NCBI GenBank assembly: GCA_002393945.1 | Contig: DGSO01000028.1 | Location: 23,338-87,337 of the forward strand | Reading direction: 5' to 3' | Source of the DNA: Bacteroidales bacterium UBA4360 | Lineage (GTDB): Bacteria; Bacteroidota; Bacteroidia; Bacteroidales; UBA932 | DNA: 64,000 bases | Part shown: positions 1 to 8,115 of the stretch, in pieces | Position numbering within the stretch: position 1 is the stretch's first letter | Layout of the letters: every line of letters starts with the position of its first letter | Translations under genes and position numbers: made by a program | The notes under the pieces: generated by a model | What the model was told of the DNA's origin: nothing | Databases searched by the model: none | Seen by the model: the letters and a program-made list of their open reading frames with translations, nothing else

Positions 1-119
1 AGTTGGATGAAACACCTCCGTGTATTCAGGATAATGACCATCTCAATGGGGGCTAACCCATCCTTGTTTTTCTTGCTCTCACGGCAATAGAATGAAACAT
101 TTGCTGTGTTTCTACTCAT
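1..119 (-). CDS. Tyrosine-type site-specific integrase, N-terminus only (runs off the left edge)
   Basis: On the minus strand an ATG at 119 opens a frame that stays open to the window edge and reads MSRNTANVSFYCRESKKNK followed by DGLAPIEM. This is the characteristic start of Bacteroidetes tyrosine recombinases: an arm-type DNA-binding domain with a Y-CRESKKNK-GLAPI pattern ahead of the SAM-like and catalytic domains. Only about 39 codons are present, so the catalytic R-H-R-Y residues cannot be checked. The gene points away from tRNA-Met, about 225 bp away, the usual layout of an element integrated next to a tRNA gene. The call is by family resemblance of the N-terminus only. Confidence 0.7.
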   Translation of the reverse strand, partial: MSRNTANVSFYCRESKKNKDGLAPIEMVIILNTRRCFIQ

Positions 120-175
120 AATTTGTGACCAGTTTAGTTTGCTGAATACACTGGTCGCATATATGGTCACAAATT
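120..175. promoter_or_regulatory. 12-bp inverted repeat in front of the integrase start
   Basis: AATTTGTGACCA (120-131) and its exact reverse complement TGGTCACAAATT (164-175) flank 32 bp just upstream of the integrase ATG. Shorter GACCAG/CTGGTC copies lie inside (127-132 and 151-156). It could be an integrase arm site, part of an attachment site, or an operator for the integrase promoter. The function is inferred from position. Confidence 0.5.
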
Positions 176-343
176 TTGCAAGTTTTTGGATAGTTTGCTC
201 TTGTCAGTGAGGTGGGCGATCGTATTCAATTCCATCCCCATCCCCTATAAACAAAAAACCATCACAAGTGGTTGTGACGGGTATATAGAGAGTTTTGTCT
301 GTGAGATTGATCGTAGTCAATCAAGACATATGTTTTGTTGGTG
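176..343. other. Intergenic DNA between integrase and tRNA-Met
   Basis: I see no convincing gene here. Two short perfect hairpins are present: TCACAA/TTGTGA (262-267 with 272-277) and GATTGA/TCAATC (305-310 with 317-322). The attachment core of the presumed element would be expected between here and the 3' end of tRNA-Met, but the other end is outside the window. Confidence 0.4.
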
Positions 344-420
344 TGGTAGCGGGAGTGGGTCACGATCCCACGACCTCCGGATTATGAATCCGACGCTCTA
401 ACCAGCTGAGCTACCCCGCC
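344..420 (-). tRNA. tRNA-Met (CAT anticodon)
   Basis: The minus strand folds into a complete cloverleaf. The acceptor 5' strand is GGCGGGG (420-414), the D-arm contains GCTCAGCTGGTTAGAGC, the anticodon loop is TTCATAA, the T-stem is GTGGG/CCCAC, and a 3' CCA is encoded at 346-344. The anticodon stem lacks the three consecutive G-C pairs of initiator tRNA, so this is an elongator Met tRNA or a lysidine-modified Ile tRNA. The T-loop reads ATCGTGA rather than the usual TTCGA-type loop. Acceptor pair 1-72 is G-T. Confidence 0.9.
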
Positions 421-468
421 ATACCGTGTTTTCAAAATAAAAACCAGCTTGCAAGAGGCTGATTTTTG

Positions 469-539
469 TTGAGATAGAAGGACTCGAACCCTCACTGACA
501 GAGCCAGAATCTGTAGTGCTACCATTACACCATATCTCA
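469..539 (-). tRNA. tRNA-Gln (CTG anticodon)
   Basis: The minus strand gives acceptor stem TGAGATA/TATCTCA, a D-arm with GGTGTAATGGTAGCAC, anticodon loop TTCTGGC (anticodon CTG, glutamine) and a normal T-arm GAGGGTTCGAGTCCTTC. No CCA is encoded after the discriminator base. It lies 49 bp upstream of tRNA-Met in the same orientation, so the two are probably co-transcribed. Confidence 0.92.
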
Positions 540-596
540 ATAATTCCCGATTTGGGACTGCAAATGTACTGCTTTTTTTCGGATTGGCAAGAATTT

Positions 597-630
597 TTTG
601 AACTTTTATGCAGAATTAGCAGTATTTTTG
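597..630 (+). promoter_or_regulatory. Bacteroidetes-type promoter of dacB
   Basis: TATTTTTG at 623-630 matches the TAnnTTTG -7 consensus. A TTTG at 597-600 could be the -33 element, although its spacer (22 nt) is a little long. The box lies 18 nt before the ATG at 649, which supports that start over an in-frame ATG at 598. Confidence 0.6.
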
Positions 631-648
631 CATGGTAAAGCCCCGAAT

Positions 649-2127
649 ATGAGAAAAACAATCATAGCTATAGCCCTGCTCCTGACGGCATCGGCAAACG
701 CACAGAACCGTCTGCAGCAGAGGATTGGCAGCATAGTAAAGCAGAATCCGGCGCTGAGCGGCGCGGCTGTCGGCATTTCCGTCAAGGACCTTCAAGGAGC
801 CGTCAGAGCGGAATATAACGCCGCAACCCGCCTCACCCCGGCCTCCAACACGAAGCTAATCACGACCGGGGCCGCGCTCCATACCCTTGGGGCCGATTAC
901 CGCTTCAAGACATCCATCGGCTACACCGGAACCATTGAAGACGGAACGCTGAAGGGAGATTTGTATATCGTCGGCGGCGGCGATCCCACCGTGGGCTGGG
1001 CCTCCGGTCCCGACGTCCCTCCCGCGCACTTCCAGAACTGGCAGCTCATACTGGACAAAGCCGGAATCAGGAGCATCGAAGGCCGCATTATCGGCGATTC
1101 AAGGCTCTGGGAGGGCTATCTGGAGTTCGGGGACTGGACGTATGAGGACATCGGCACATATTATGGAACGGGGGCCGATGCTCTATGCTTCTACGAAAAC
1201 AGCATAGACCTGGAGGTTGCCGCAGGGGCGGAAATCAACAGCCCCGTCCAGGCGGTCCAGGCCTACCCGGAAACGCCCTGGATGCACTTCGCCAACCATG
1301 GAATCACCGGCCCCGAGGGCACCGGCAACAGCCTCTACCTGTACACCACAGACCTTGCCCCCTATGCCGAACTCCGCGGCACTTTCGCGCTTGACCGCGC
1401 CCCCAAGACCGAGCATTTCGCCAACAAGTTCGGCGCCCTCACCTGCGCCTGGTACTTCTGCAACTATCTGAAAAACATTGGCATAACCGTAACTGACGGG
1501 GCTGCCGACATCGACCGCGGCGGCTACATCCGCACGGAGGAGTTCGTCCCCCGGGAAAAGGTCGGAGAGCCCGAAATCATCGGCGCGGGACAGTCAGAGC
1601 GGCTGAGCGAAATAGCCCGCCAGACCAACCTGGACAGCGACAACTTCTTTGCCGAGGCCATCTTCCGCACCATGGGCGAAGAGGCCTCCGGCCATGCGGT
1701 CTACGACAGCGCGAGGGTGGCGGAAATATCGGCCCTGAAAAAATTGGGGCTGAATCCCGGACGCGTCACCATCATGGACGGCAGCGGCCTCTCCCGCAGG
1801 AACGCCATCAGCGCCGGCTTCTTTGCCGATTTCCTCGTCTCAATGGCCTCCAGCCCATCTTTCGACGCCTTCCTGAACACCCTTCCCACCCCCGGCGAAG
1901 GCACCCTGGTCACCCTCCTCAAGGGTAAGCCCGCAGCAACGCGCTTCCGCCTCAAAAGCGGCTCGATGGAGGGCGTTCTCTGCTACAGCGGCTACCTGCT
2001 TGACAGCAGCGGCACGCCTGTTGCAACAGTAAGTATCCTCGTGAACGGGGCATCGGCCTCAACTTCCCGCCTCAGAAAGGCCCTGGAAGCAGTGCTGAGC
2101 GCCATATCGGAGGAGATTCCGGAATAA
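649..2127 (+). CDS. dacB: D-alanyl-D-alanine carboxypeptidase/endopeptidase (PBP4, DacB family)
   Basis: This periplasmic penicillin-binding protein trims or cleaves D-Ala cross-links in peptidoglycan. The 492-residue product starts with a signal peptide (MRKTIIAIALLLTASANA). All three serine-transferase motifs are visible: SxxK as S66-N-T-K, SxN as S330-D-N, and KTG-like K436-S-G. Length and motif spacing, with a long insert between the first two motifs, fit the S13/DacB family. The start at 649 is preferred because it gives the clean signal peptide and follows the -7 box. The PpiC foldase genes follow on the same strand. Confidence 0.9.
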   Translation: MRKTIIAIALLLTASANAQNRLQQRIGSIVKQNPALSGAAVGISVKDLQGAVRAEYNAATRLTPASNTKLITTGAALHTLGADYRFKTSIGYTGTIEDGTLKGDLYIVGGGDPTVGWASGPDVPPAHFQNWQLILDKAGIRSIEGRIIGDSRLWEGYLEFGDWTYEDIGTYYGTGADALCFYENSIDLEVAAGAEINSPVQAVQAYPETPWMHFANHGITGPEGTGNSLYLYTTDLAPYAELRGTFALDRAPKTEHFANKFGALTCAWYFCNYLKNIGITVTDGAADIDRGGYIRTEEFVPREKVGEPEIIGAGQSERLSEIARQTNLDSDNFFAEAIFRTMGEEASGHAVYDSARVAEISALKKLGLNPGRVTIMDGSGLSRRNAISAGFFADFLVSMASSPSFDAFLNTLPTPGEGTLVTLLKGKPAATRFRLKSGSMEGVLCYSGYLLDSSGTPVATVSILVNGASASTSRLRKALEAVLSAISEEIPE

Positions 2128-2132
2128 TTTAT

Positions 2133-2140
2133 TATATTTG
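2133..2140 (+). promoter_or_regulatory. -7 promoter box, near-leaderless gene
   Basis: TATATTTG matches TAnnTTTG exactly and ends 8 nt before the ATG at 2149, implying a leader of only a few nucleotides. No clear -33 TTTG is seen. Confidence 0.55.
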
Positions 2141-2148
2141 TAGACTTT

Positions 2149-3018
2149 ATGAAAAGATGGCTTTTAATAGCTCTGATCGCCCTGACCGGGGTGTCGTGCA
2201 AGATGGTTCGCGAACTGTCCGACACCGGCGCCGTACTTGCGCACGGAGAGGTCATCGCACGCGTGGGCAAGCACCGCCTGCACCGCTCAGAGCTGGAGAA
2301 GTTCATCCCCACAGGCGTCTCCCCCGAAGACAGCACCGGCCTCGCCCAGCGCTACATCAAGGCCTGGGCCGAAGAGCTCATCCTCCTTGACATGGCAGAC
2401 AAACAACTCTCTGTCAAGGAAAAAGACCTTACCGAAGAGCTGGAACAGTACCGCCGCTCCCTTCTCAAGTACCGCTACCAGCAGAAGTACATCAACCAGC
2501 GCCTTGACACCCTTGTCACGGACGATGAAATCGAGGACTACTACAACGCCAATCCGGACAAGTTCAAGCTGGACCGCCCGGTCATCAAATCCCGCTACCT
2601 GGTAATTCCTGCCGATTCCCGCAGCCTCAAGACCCTCCGGAAGAAAATCTCCTCCGAGGAAGGCGCTGTAGACCTTCTCACTGCCGACAGCCTCTCCCTC
2701 ACCGCCGCCATCAAGTACGGCGACGCCTCCGACACCTGGATGGACGCCATCACCCTGGCCCAGGAAATCGGCACAGACTACCGCAGCCTTGTGAATTCAA
2801 TAAAGAACGGCTTTGCCGAAATTGAAGACGAAAGCGGCATCCTTCACCTTGCCTACATAGTTGAAATGGTCCCCGCGGGAAAGACTGCCCCGCTGGAATA
2901 CTGCTCAGAACGCATCAGGGACATCATCCTCAGCTCCAGGAAGCATGACCTGGAAACGTCGCTGGAAAACGACTTGCTGGAAGATGCGATAAAGAGCAAT
3001 AAATTTGTAATATACTGA
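2149..3018 (+). CDS. Lipoprotein with PpiC-like peptidyl-prolyl isomerase/foldase region
   Basis: The 289-residue product has a lipoprotein signal (MKRWLLIALIALTGVSC, lipidation at C17). A helical SurA_N-like region follows (about 35-125: RHSELEK-type start, KAWAEELILLDMADKQ), then TDDEIEDYYNANPDKFK leading into a divergent parvulin-like segment. It is probably a periplasm-facing chaperone for outer-membrane proteins. It sits directly upstream of a SurA-like protein with two parvulin domains, and the pair likely works in the same pathway. The parvulin part is weak, so prolyl isomerase activity is uncertain. Confidence 0.75.
   Translation: MKRWLLIALIALTGVSCKMVRELSDTGAVLAHGEVIARVGKHRLHRSELEKFIPTGVSPEDSTGLAQRYIKAWAEELILLDMADKQLSVKEKDLTEELEQYRRSLLKYRYQQKYINQRLDTLVTDDEIEDYYNANPDKFKLDRPVIKSRYLVIPADSRSLKTLRKKISSEEGAVDLLTADSLSLTAAIKYGDASDTWMDAITLAQEIGTDYRSLVNSIKNGFAEIEDESGILHLAYIVEMVPAGKTAPLEYCSERIRDIILSSRKHDLETSLENDLLEDAIKSNKFVIY
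3000..3007 (+). promoter_or_regulatory. -7 promoter box inside the end of the upstream gene
   Basis: TAAATTTG overlaps the last codons of the preceding gene and lies 12 nt before the ATG at 3020. It would give a separate transcript with a very short leader for the SurA-like gene. Confidence 0.5.
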
Positions 3019-3019
3019 T

Positions 3020-4393
3020 ATGAAGCGTATCCTTAGCATAACGGCAGCCCTGCTTGCTGCAAGCGTCACCCTAAGCGCCCAGAAGTACAACGGCGTCATC
3101 GACAAAACCGTGGCCACCGTGGGCGGCGAAACAATCCTCCTCTCGGACGTGGAGGCCGAAGTCCAGCAGCGCCGCGCATACGGCATGGGCTCGGACCGCG
3201 ACGCCCGCTGCGAAGTCCTGGAAGCCATGATGGAGTCCAAGATTTTCCTCATGCAGGCCCGTATCGACTCCCTCACCATCAACTCAGACATGGTGGAAGG
3301 CAACATGACCCAGCGCATCGACTGGTTCCGCACGCAGCTCGGCGGTGACGAAGAAATGGAGAAATACTTCGGCAAGCCGCTCTACAAGCTTCGCCAGGAA
3401 TGGAAGAAAACGCTTGAGGAACAGAGCCTTACAGAGCAGGAGCGCTATCAGGTGGCAGAAAAGATTCCGGAAGTCACCCCTTACGATGTCAAGCAGTACA
3501 TGGACACCACCGCAAAGGAAGACCTTCCCGTAGTCCCCCAGAAGTATCAGCTGAGCCAGATTTGCATCTACCCCGACCGCGAAGCCGCAGCCGTAGCCGT
3601 GAAGGAAAAACTACTTTCCCTGCGTGAGCGCATCATGAACGGAGAGCGTTTCTCCACCCTGGCCCGCATCTACTCCGAAGACCCGGGCAGTGCCCGCCGC
3701 GGCGGAGAGCTGGGCATGGCCTCCAAATCCATCTTCTGGCCGGCCTTCTCCGATGCAGCCATGGCCCTGAGGCCCGGAGTCATCTCCCAGATCGTCGAAA
3801 CCCCCGATGGCTACCACATCATAGAGGTCCTGGAGAAGAAAGGCGACATGTTCAACGCCCGCCACATCCTCCTCAAGCCCCAGTACACTGCCGATGACCG
3901 CGAAAAGGCATTCTCCCGCCTGGACAGCCTCAAGACCAAGATTCAGGAGAAGGACATCACCTTCGAAATGGCCGCACGCTTCTTCTCCGAAGACCCCGCC
4001 ACCCGCACCAACGGCGGACAGATGGCAGACCCCGCCACCGGTAGTTCCTACTTCGACATCGACCAGATGAAACCTGCCGATTACGCCGCCATCAAGGACC
4101 TCAAGGAAGGAGACATCTCCGCCCCCGTGGAATCCCTTGACAACGAAGGCTACCAGCAGGGCAGAAGCGGAAACCTCGTCTACAAGATCATCCGCGTGGA
4201 CAAGATTATCCCCGCACATACAGCCACCTTCGAGAAAGACTACACCCAGATCCTGGAGAAGGTGACAAACGCCAAGCAGCGTGAGGCCATCGACGCCTTC
4301 CTGGAAGAGAAAATCAAGGAAACATACATAGTCATTGATCCCATGTTCGGAGAATGCGAGTTCGCCCGCGACGCATGGAACAAGCGTAAATAA
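3020..4393 (+). CDS. SurA-like periplasmic peptidyl-prolyl cis-trans isomerase
   Basis: The 457-residue secreted protein (signal peptide MKRILSITAALLAASVTLSAQ) has a SurA_N-type chaperone region (about 22-165) and two parvulin/PpiC domains. The first spans about 170-275 (QLSQICIY...FSTLARIYSEDP...RRGGELG...GYHIIEVLEK). The second spans about 278-390 (NARHILLKP...FEMAARFFSEDPATRTNGG). This is the SurA architecture, a chaperone that escorts outer-membrane beta-barrels. It follows the lipoprotein foldase by 1 nt and is followed 3 nt later by the OstA-like gene, consistent with an outer-membrane biogenesis operon. Confidence 0.88.
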   Translation: MKRILSITAALLAASVTLSAQKYNGVIDKTVATVGGETILLSDVEAEVQQRRAYGMGSDRDARCEVLEAMMESKIFLMQARIDSLTINSDMVEGNMTQRIDWFRTQLGGDEEMEKYFGKPLYKLRQEWKKTLEEQSLTEQERYQVAEKIPEVTPYDVKQYMDTTAKEDLPVVPQKYQLSQICIYPDREAAAVAVKEKLLSLRERIMNGERFSTLARIYSEDPGSARRGGELGMASKSIFWPAFSDAAMALRPGVISQIVETPDGYHIIEVLEKKGDMFNARHILLKPQYTADDREKAFSRLDSLKTKIQEKDITFEMAARFFSEDPATRTNGGQMADPATGSSYFDIDQMKPADYAAIKDLKEGDISAPVESLDNEGYQQGRSGNLVYKIIRVDKIIPAHTATFEKDYTQILEKVTNAKQREAIDAFLEEKIKETYIVIDPMFGECEFARDAWNKRK

Positions 4394-4396
4394 CCG

Positions 4397-6943
4397 TTGC
4401 GGAAGGCCCTTCATATCCTTCTTCTCTCCCTGGTTCTCACCCTCCCCATGAGGGCCCAGGATGCAGACCGCGTACGCCTTGTAAGCGCAAAGAGCGCCCA
4501 GCTCATCGACGAAAACGGCCAGAGCTACCGTAAGGTGGTGGGCCCGGCCCGTTTCTTCCACAACAACACCTGGCTCATCTGCGACACGGCCCTCTGGAAC
4601 GTCAACACCAACATCATCGACGCTGTTGGCCACGTGCGCATCATACAGGACCGCACAAAGCTCACCAGCGCCACTCTGCAGTATGTGGTGGACGACAACA
4701 TGGCAAAGTTCCGCGGAGACCTCGTCCAGCTGGAAGATGACGACAAGAACACCCTCAGAACCCGTTATCTGGACTACAACACCAAGGATTCCGTGGCCAT
4801 ATTCCAGGGCGGTGCGGCAATGCGTGACAAGGACGGACAGGTCATCGAAAGCCAGTTCGGAACCTACGACTCTAAGGCCCGCCTCTTCGTGTTCAACGAC
4901 AACGTGAACATGTATCTGGACACCACCTTTGTCAAGACCTCACGCCTCGAATACAGGACAGACATCTCCACGGCATGGTTCGGCTTCAACACGGACATGT
5001 GGCAGGACGACAAGATGCTCTCCGCCAACGACGGCCGCTACGAAAGGGAAAAGGAACTGTTCTTCTTCCGCCGCAAGGTGCACATACTCACGGAAGACCA
5101 GGAAGCCTGGGCCGATTCCCTGTACTACCACAGAGCCCTCAACGACGTGGAAATGCTTGGCAACGTGGAGATTATGGATACGACGCGAAACGTCTTCGCC
5201 CTTGCCGGACGCTTTGAATACACGGATTCCCTGAGCCAGATAGTGATGACAAGGGATCCGGCCGTAATGTCCGTCACCGAAGAAAAAGGCGTCAGGGACT
5301 CCCTCTACGTGGGTGCCGATATCCTCCGCTACCGGGCCATCCCCATGTGCGATATCCCCGAAGGCACGGTCAAGTCCTCCGAGCAGCGCCTCAAGGACCT
5401 TTCCATAGACCCCGTTTCCGAATACCGCAAGAAAGCCGCAGAAGCCGCCGCCAAGGCCGCTGAGGAGGCCGCCAAAAACGACCCCAACCGCCCTCCCGTG
5501 CGCCCCGCAGCCCAAAAGCCTGCCGCCGATAAACCCGCTGCGGAAAAACCTGCCGCGGAGAAACCTGAGGAAAAGCCCGCCGAGAAACCCGCTGCCGAAC
5601 GGCCCGCCCCCGCTGATACGCTCGCAACCCCTGCAGACACGCTGGCAGCACCGGCAGATACCCTTGCAGCTCCGGCAGATACGCTTCCCGCTCCGGCAGA
5701 TACCTTGGCAGCTCCGGCCGACACCCTTGCCGCCCCCGAGCCCAAGGACACCACCAAGATGAACTTCATCTGGGGCTCCGGCAACGTGAAGATGTTCCGC
5801 AAGGACATGCAGATGGCAAGCGACTCCCTCGCCTACACAGACCTGGATTCCCTCGTGAGGATGTACAGGGACCCTGTTTTCTACAACGAAGGCAACCGCC
5901 AGTATGCTGCCGACAGCATAATGATGGTCATCCATAACAAGCGCGCAGAAAAGGCCCACCTCCTCTCCAATGCCTTCATCACAATCCAGGAGGACGAGGT
6001 GAGCTACGACCAGATACGCGGCGCCGAGATGGTAGCCTACTTCGACTCCACATCGGCCCTTACCCGATTCGACGCACTGGGAGGCGCCGCCACGATATTC
6101 TTCCTGGTAGAGAACAACGCCCTCGCAACCGTGAACAAGGTTGAGTCCAAGATGATTTACGCCACGTTCAAGGACGGCGACATAGAGCGCATGTACTACT
6201 ATGACAATCCCAAGAACGACGGCTACCCTTCCGTCCAGCTGCCCAAAGACGAAAAGCAGCTGAAGGGTTTCCGCTGGGAACCGGAAAAGAGGCCGGCCTC
6301 ACCGCTGGACGTCACCTCGCTCACGCCGCGCCGGAGTGAAAGGACATCGTACCTTGCACGCCCCCACGCCCAGTTCCACCATACCGACACCTACTTCCCC
6401 GGCCACATCAGGAAGGTCTACAGGGACATCGCGATAAGGGATTCCATGAAGGTGGTGCGCGCCCGTGAAGCCCAGCGCGTAAGGGATTCCATCGACAGGG
6501 CCCATGCCGATTCCCTGCTCCTCGCCCGGGCAGACACCCTCACGACTCCTGCCGATACCACATCGGCCATCATGCCGGCAGACAGCCTGGTGGCGCCGGA
6601 GACGCCAAAGGCCGCGGCAGACAGCCTCTCGGCCGCATCGGACAGTCTTTCCGTCTCTACCACGGTCCTGGACCCCAAGGAGCAGAAGAAACTCGAGAAG
6701 CAGCGCAAGGCCGAAGAGAAAGCCCGCAGGAGGGCCGAAAAACAGGCCGCCCGCGAGGCTAAATGGGCCGAAGAGGACCGCATCTACGAGGAGAAACAGG
6801 CCGCGAAGGCGCAGAAGAAGCTCGAGAAGCAGCGCGCCCGCAAACTGAAAGCCCTCAAAAAACTGGAAAAGAAAGCACAGAAGGAGTACAGGCTCCTCCA
6901 GAAATATATCCGAAAAGAACAAGCTAAAACCAAGAAACCATGA
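4397..6943 (+). CDS. OstA/LptA-like outer-membrane biogenesis protein with low-complexity inserts
   Basis: The 848-residue product is read from a TTG start at 4397, which yields a full signal peptide (MRKALHILLLSLVLTLPMRAQ); the first ATG would remove it. Residues about 25-330 are the OstA-like beta-repeat region typical of Bacteroidetes (VVGPARFFHNNTWLICDTA, DAVGHVRI). Related segments return at about 450-610. Between them lies an Ala/Pro/Lys-rich stretch with six PADTLAA-type heptads, and the C-terminus is a Lys/Arg/Glu-rich helix. It may take part in LPS transport or assembly. It overlaps galE by 4 nt. Confidence 0.75.
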   Translation: MRKALHILLLSLVLTLPMRAQDADRVRLVSAKSAQLIDENGQSYRKVVGPARFFHNNTWLICDTALWNVNTNIIDAVGHVRIIQDRTKLTSATLQYVVDDNMAKFRGDLVQLEDDDKNTLRTRYLDYNTKDSVAIFQGGAAMRDKDGQVIESQFGTYDSKARLFVFNDNVNMYLDTTFVKTSRLEYRTDISTAWFGFNTDMWQDDKMLSANDGRYEREKELFFFRRKVHILTEDQEAWADSLYYHRALNDVEMLGNVEIMDTTRNVFALAGRFEYTDSLSQIVMTRDPAVMSVTEEKGVRDSLYVGADILRYRAIPMCDIPEGTVKSSEQRLKDLSIDPVSEYRKKAAEAAAKAAEEAAKNDPNRPPVRPAAQKPAADKPAAEKPAAEKPEEKPAEKPAAERPAPADTLATPADTLAAPADTLAAPADTLPAPADTLAAPADTLAAPEPKDTTKMNFIWGSGNVKMFRKDMQMASDSLAYTDLDSLVRMYRDPVFYNEGNRQYAADSIMMVIHNKRAEKAHLLSNAFITIQEDEVSYDQIRGAEMVAYFDSTSALTRFDALGGAATIFFLVENNALATVNKVESKMIYATFKDGDIERMYYYDNPKNDGYPSVQLPKDEKQLKGFRWEPEKRPASPLDVTSLTPRRSERTSYLARPHAQFHHTDTYFPGHIRKVYRDIAIRDSMKVVRAREAQRVRDSIDRAHADSLLLARADTLTTPADTTSAIMPADSLVAPETPKAAADSLSAASDSLSVSTTVLDPKEQKKLEKQRKAEEKARRRAEKQAAREAKWAEEDRIYEEKQAAKAQKKLEKQRARKLKALKKLEKKAQKEYRLLQKYIRKEQAKTKKP
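5609..5734 (+). repeat. Six in-frame 21-bp tandem repeats (PADTLAA heptads)
   Basis: Six consecutive 7-codon units encode PADTLA(A/T/P) variants within the OstA-like gene. Units differ at synonymous positions, so the repeat is not very recent. It probably forms an extended Pro-rich linker. Confidence 0.85.
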
Positions 6944-7968
6944 GCAAAAAGACTGTATTGGTATCCGGTGGCGCCGGATTCATCGGCAGCCATGTCACTG
7001 TGGAACTCATCCAGGCCGGGTATGATGTAGTTGTCGCCGACAACTTCTCCAACTGCGACCGCACCTGCTTCGAAGGAGTCCAGAAAATTATCGGCAGGGA
7101 GCTGCCTCTGGAGATTGTAGATTTCTGCGATGAGGCCGCTGCAAAAGCCATATTTGCGAAATATCCGATTGACGCTGTTATTCACTTCGCCGCCTTCAAG
7201 GCCGTGGGAGAGTCTGTGGCAAAGCCGCTGATGTACTACAAGAACAACCTGCAGAGCTTCATGAACGTTCTTGAGGCCGCTCAGGAAAAGGGCAATGTGA
7301 ATGTGCTGTTCTCCTCATCGGCAACCGTCTACGGTGAGCCGGACGCCGTTCCCGTAACCGAAGACACTCCAAGGAAGCCCGCCATGTCTCCTTACGGCAA
7401 CACCAAAACCATGTGCGAAGACATCCTCAGGGACACCGTAAAGGCATCTGAGGGCAGGCTCAAGGGCATACTCCTCAGGTATTTCAACCCCATCGGAGCT
7501 CATCCCAGCGCACTTATCGGCGAACTTCCCCGCGGAGTTCCCAACAACCTGGTTCCCTTCATCACCCAGACAGCCATCGGCAAGAGGGAATGCCTCTCCA
7601 TCTTCGGCAATGACTATCCCACTCCGGACGGCACCTGCCAGAGAGACTATATCGACATAGTAGACCTTGCAAAGGCCCATGTCTATGCAGTCACTCGCAT
7701 GGTTGAAGGAAAGATGAAAGAGGACTGCGAAGTTTTCAACGTGGGCACAGGCCGTCCCGTGAGCGTCATGGAGCTGGTGAATGCCTTCGAGAAAGTGAAT
7801 GGCGTAAAGCTTAACTGGAAGTTCGCACCCCGCCGCCCCGGCGACGTCACCGCCATCTGGGCAGACCCCACCAAGGCCAACAAGGAAATGGGCTGGCACG
7901 CCACCCGCACCATCGAGGAAACTCTCAAGGCCGCCTGGGCCTGGGAATGCCACCTCGCCGGCAAATAA
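6940..7968 (+). CDS. galE: UDP-glucose 4-epimerase
   Basis: The 342-residue cytosolic SDR-type epimerase interconverts UDP-glucose and UDP-galactose (or the GlcNAc pair). The NAD-binding motif is G10-G-A-G-F-I-G16, the catalytic pair is Y152-x3-K156 (SPYGNTK), and typical GalE segments are present (SSSATVYGEP, RYFNPIGAHPS, GTCQRDYIDIVDLA, NVGTGRPVSV). The ATG overlaps the stop of the OstA-like gene (ATGA), so translation is probably coupled. It may supply sugars for surface glycans. A hairpin at 7990-8024 follows. Confidence 0.95.
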   Translation: MSKKTVLVSGGAGFIGSHVTVELIQAGYDVVVADNFSNCDRTCFEGVQKIIGRELPLEIVDFCDEAAAKAIFAKYPIDAVIHFAAFKAVGESVAKPLMYYKNNLQSFMNVLEAAQEKGNVNVLFSSSATVYGEPDAVPVTEDTPRKPAMSPYGNTKTMCEDILRDTVKASEGRLKGILLRYFNPIGAHPSALIGELPRGVPNNLVPFITQTAIGKRECLSIFGNDYPTPDGTCQRDYIDIVDLAKAHVYAVTRMVEGKMKEDCEVFNVGTGRPVSVMELVNAFEKVNGVKLNWKFAPRRPGDVTAIWADPTKANKEMGWHATRTIEETLKAAWAWECHLAGK

Positions 7969-7989
7969 GCCGCCAGACATACCGCTACT

Positions 7990-8024
7990 GATAAAGGTTG
8001 GTTTCTATGAGGCCAACCTTTATC
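7990..8024. repeat. Hairpin repeat, copy 1 (12-bp stem), left of the LytSR genes
   Basis: GATAAAGGTTGG (7990-8001) pairs with CCAACCTTTATC (8013-8024) around an 11-nt loop. An inverted copy lies at 9933-9971 on the other side of the two-component genes. No T-run follows, so a simple intrinsic terminator is unlikely, although it sits between convergent genes. Confidence 0.7.
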
Positions 8025-8115
8025 GTCATTATGCCCTTCCAGCCCTGTGTAGCCTAAAGGCTGGCGCAATCAAGGCTCATGTTTGGCCTTCAAAGGGAAC
8101 ATGTGGAGCGGATTG

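Noticed and set aside
344..420. Initiator tRNA-fMet
   Set aside because: The anticodon stem lacks the three G-C pairs next to the loop.
4940..5959. Long minus-strand frames opposite the OstA-like gene
   Set aside because: Gly/Val-rich translations are the mirror of the GC-rich coding strand; the plus frame has a signal peptide and family motifs.
7990..8024. Simple rho-independent terminator of galE
   Set aside because: No T-run follows and the same hairpin recurs inverted at 9933, so a repeat element fits better.
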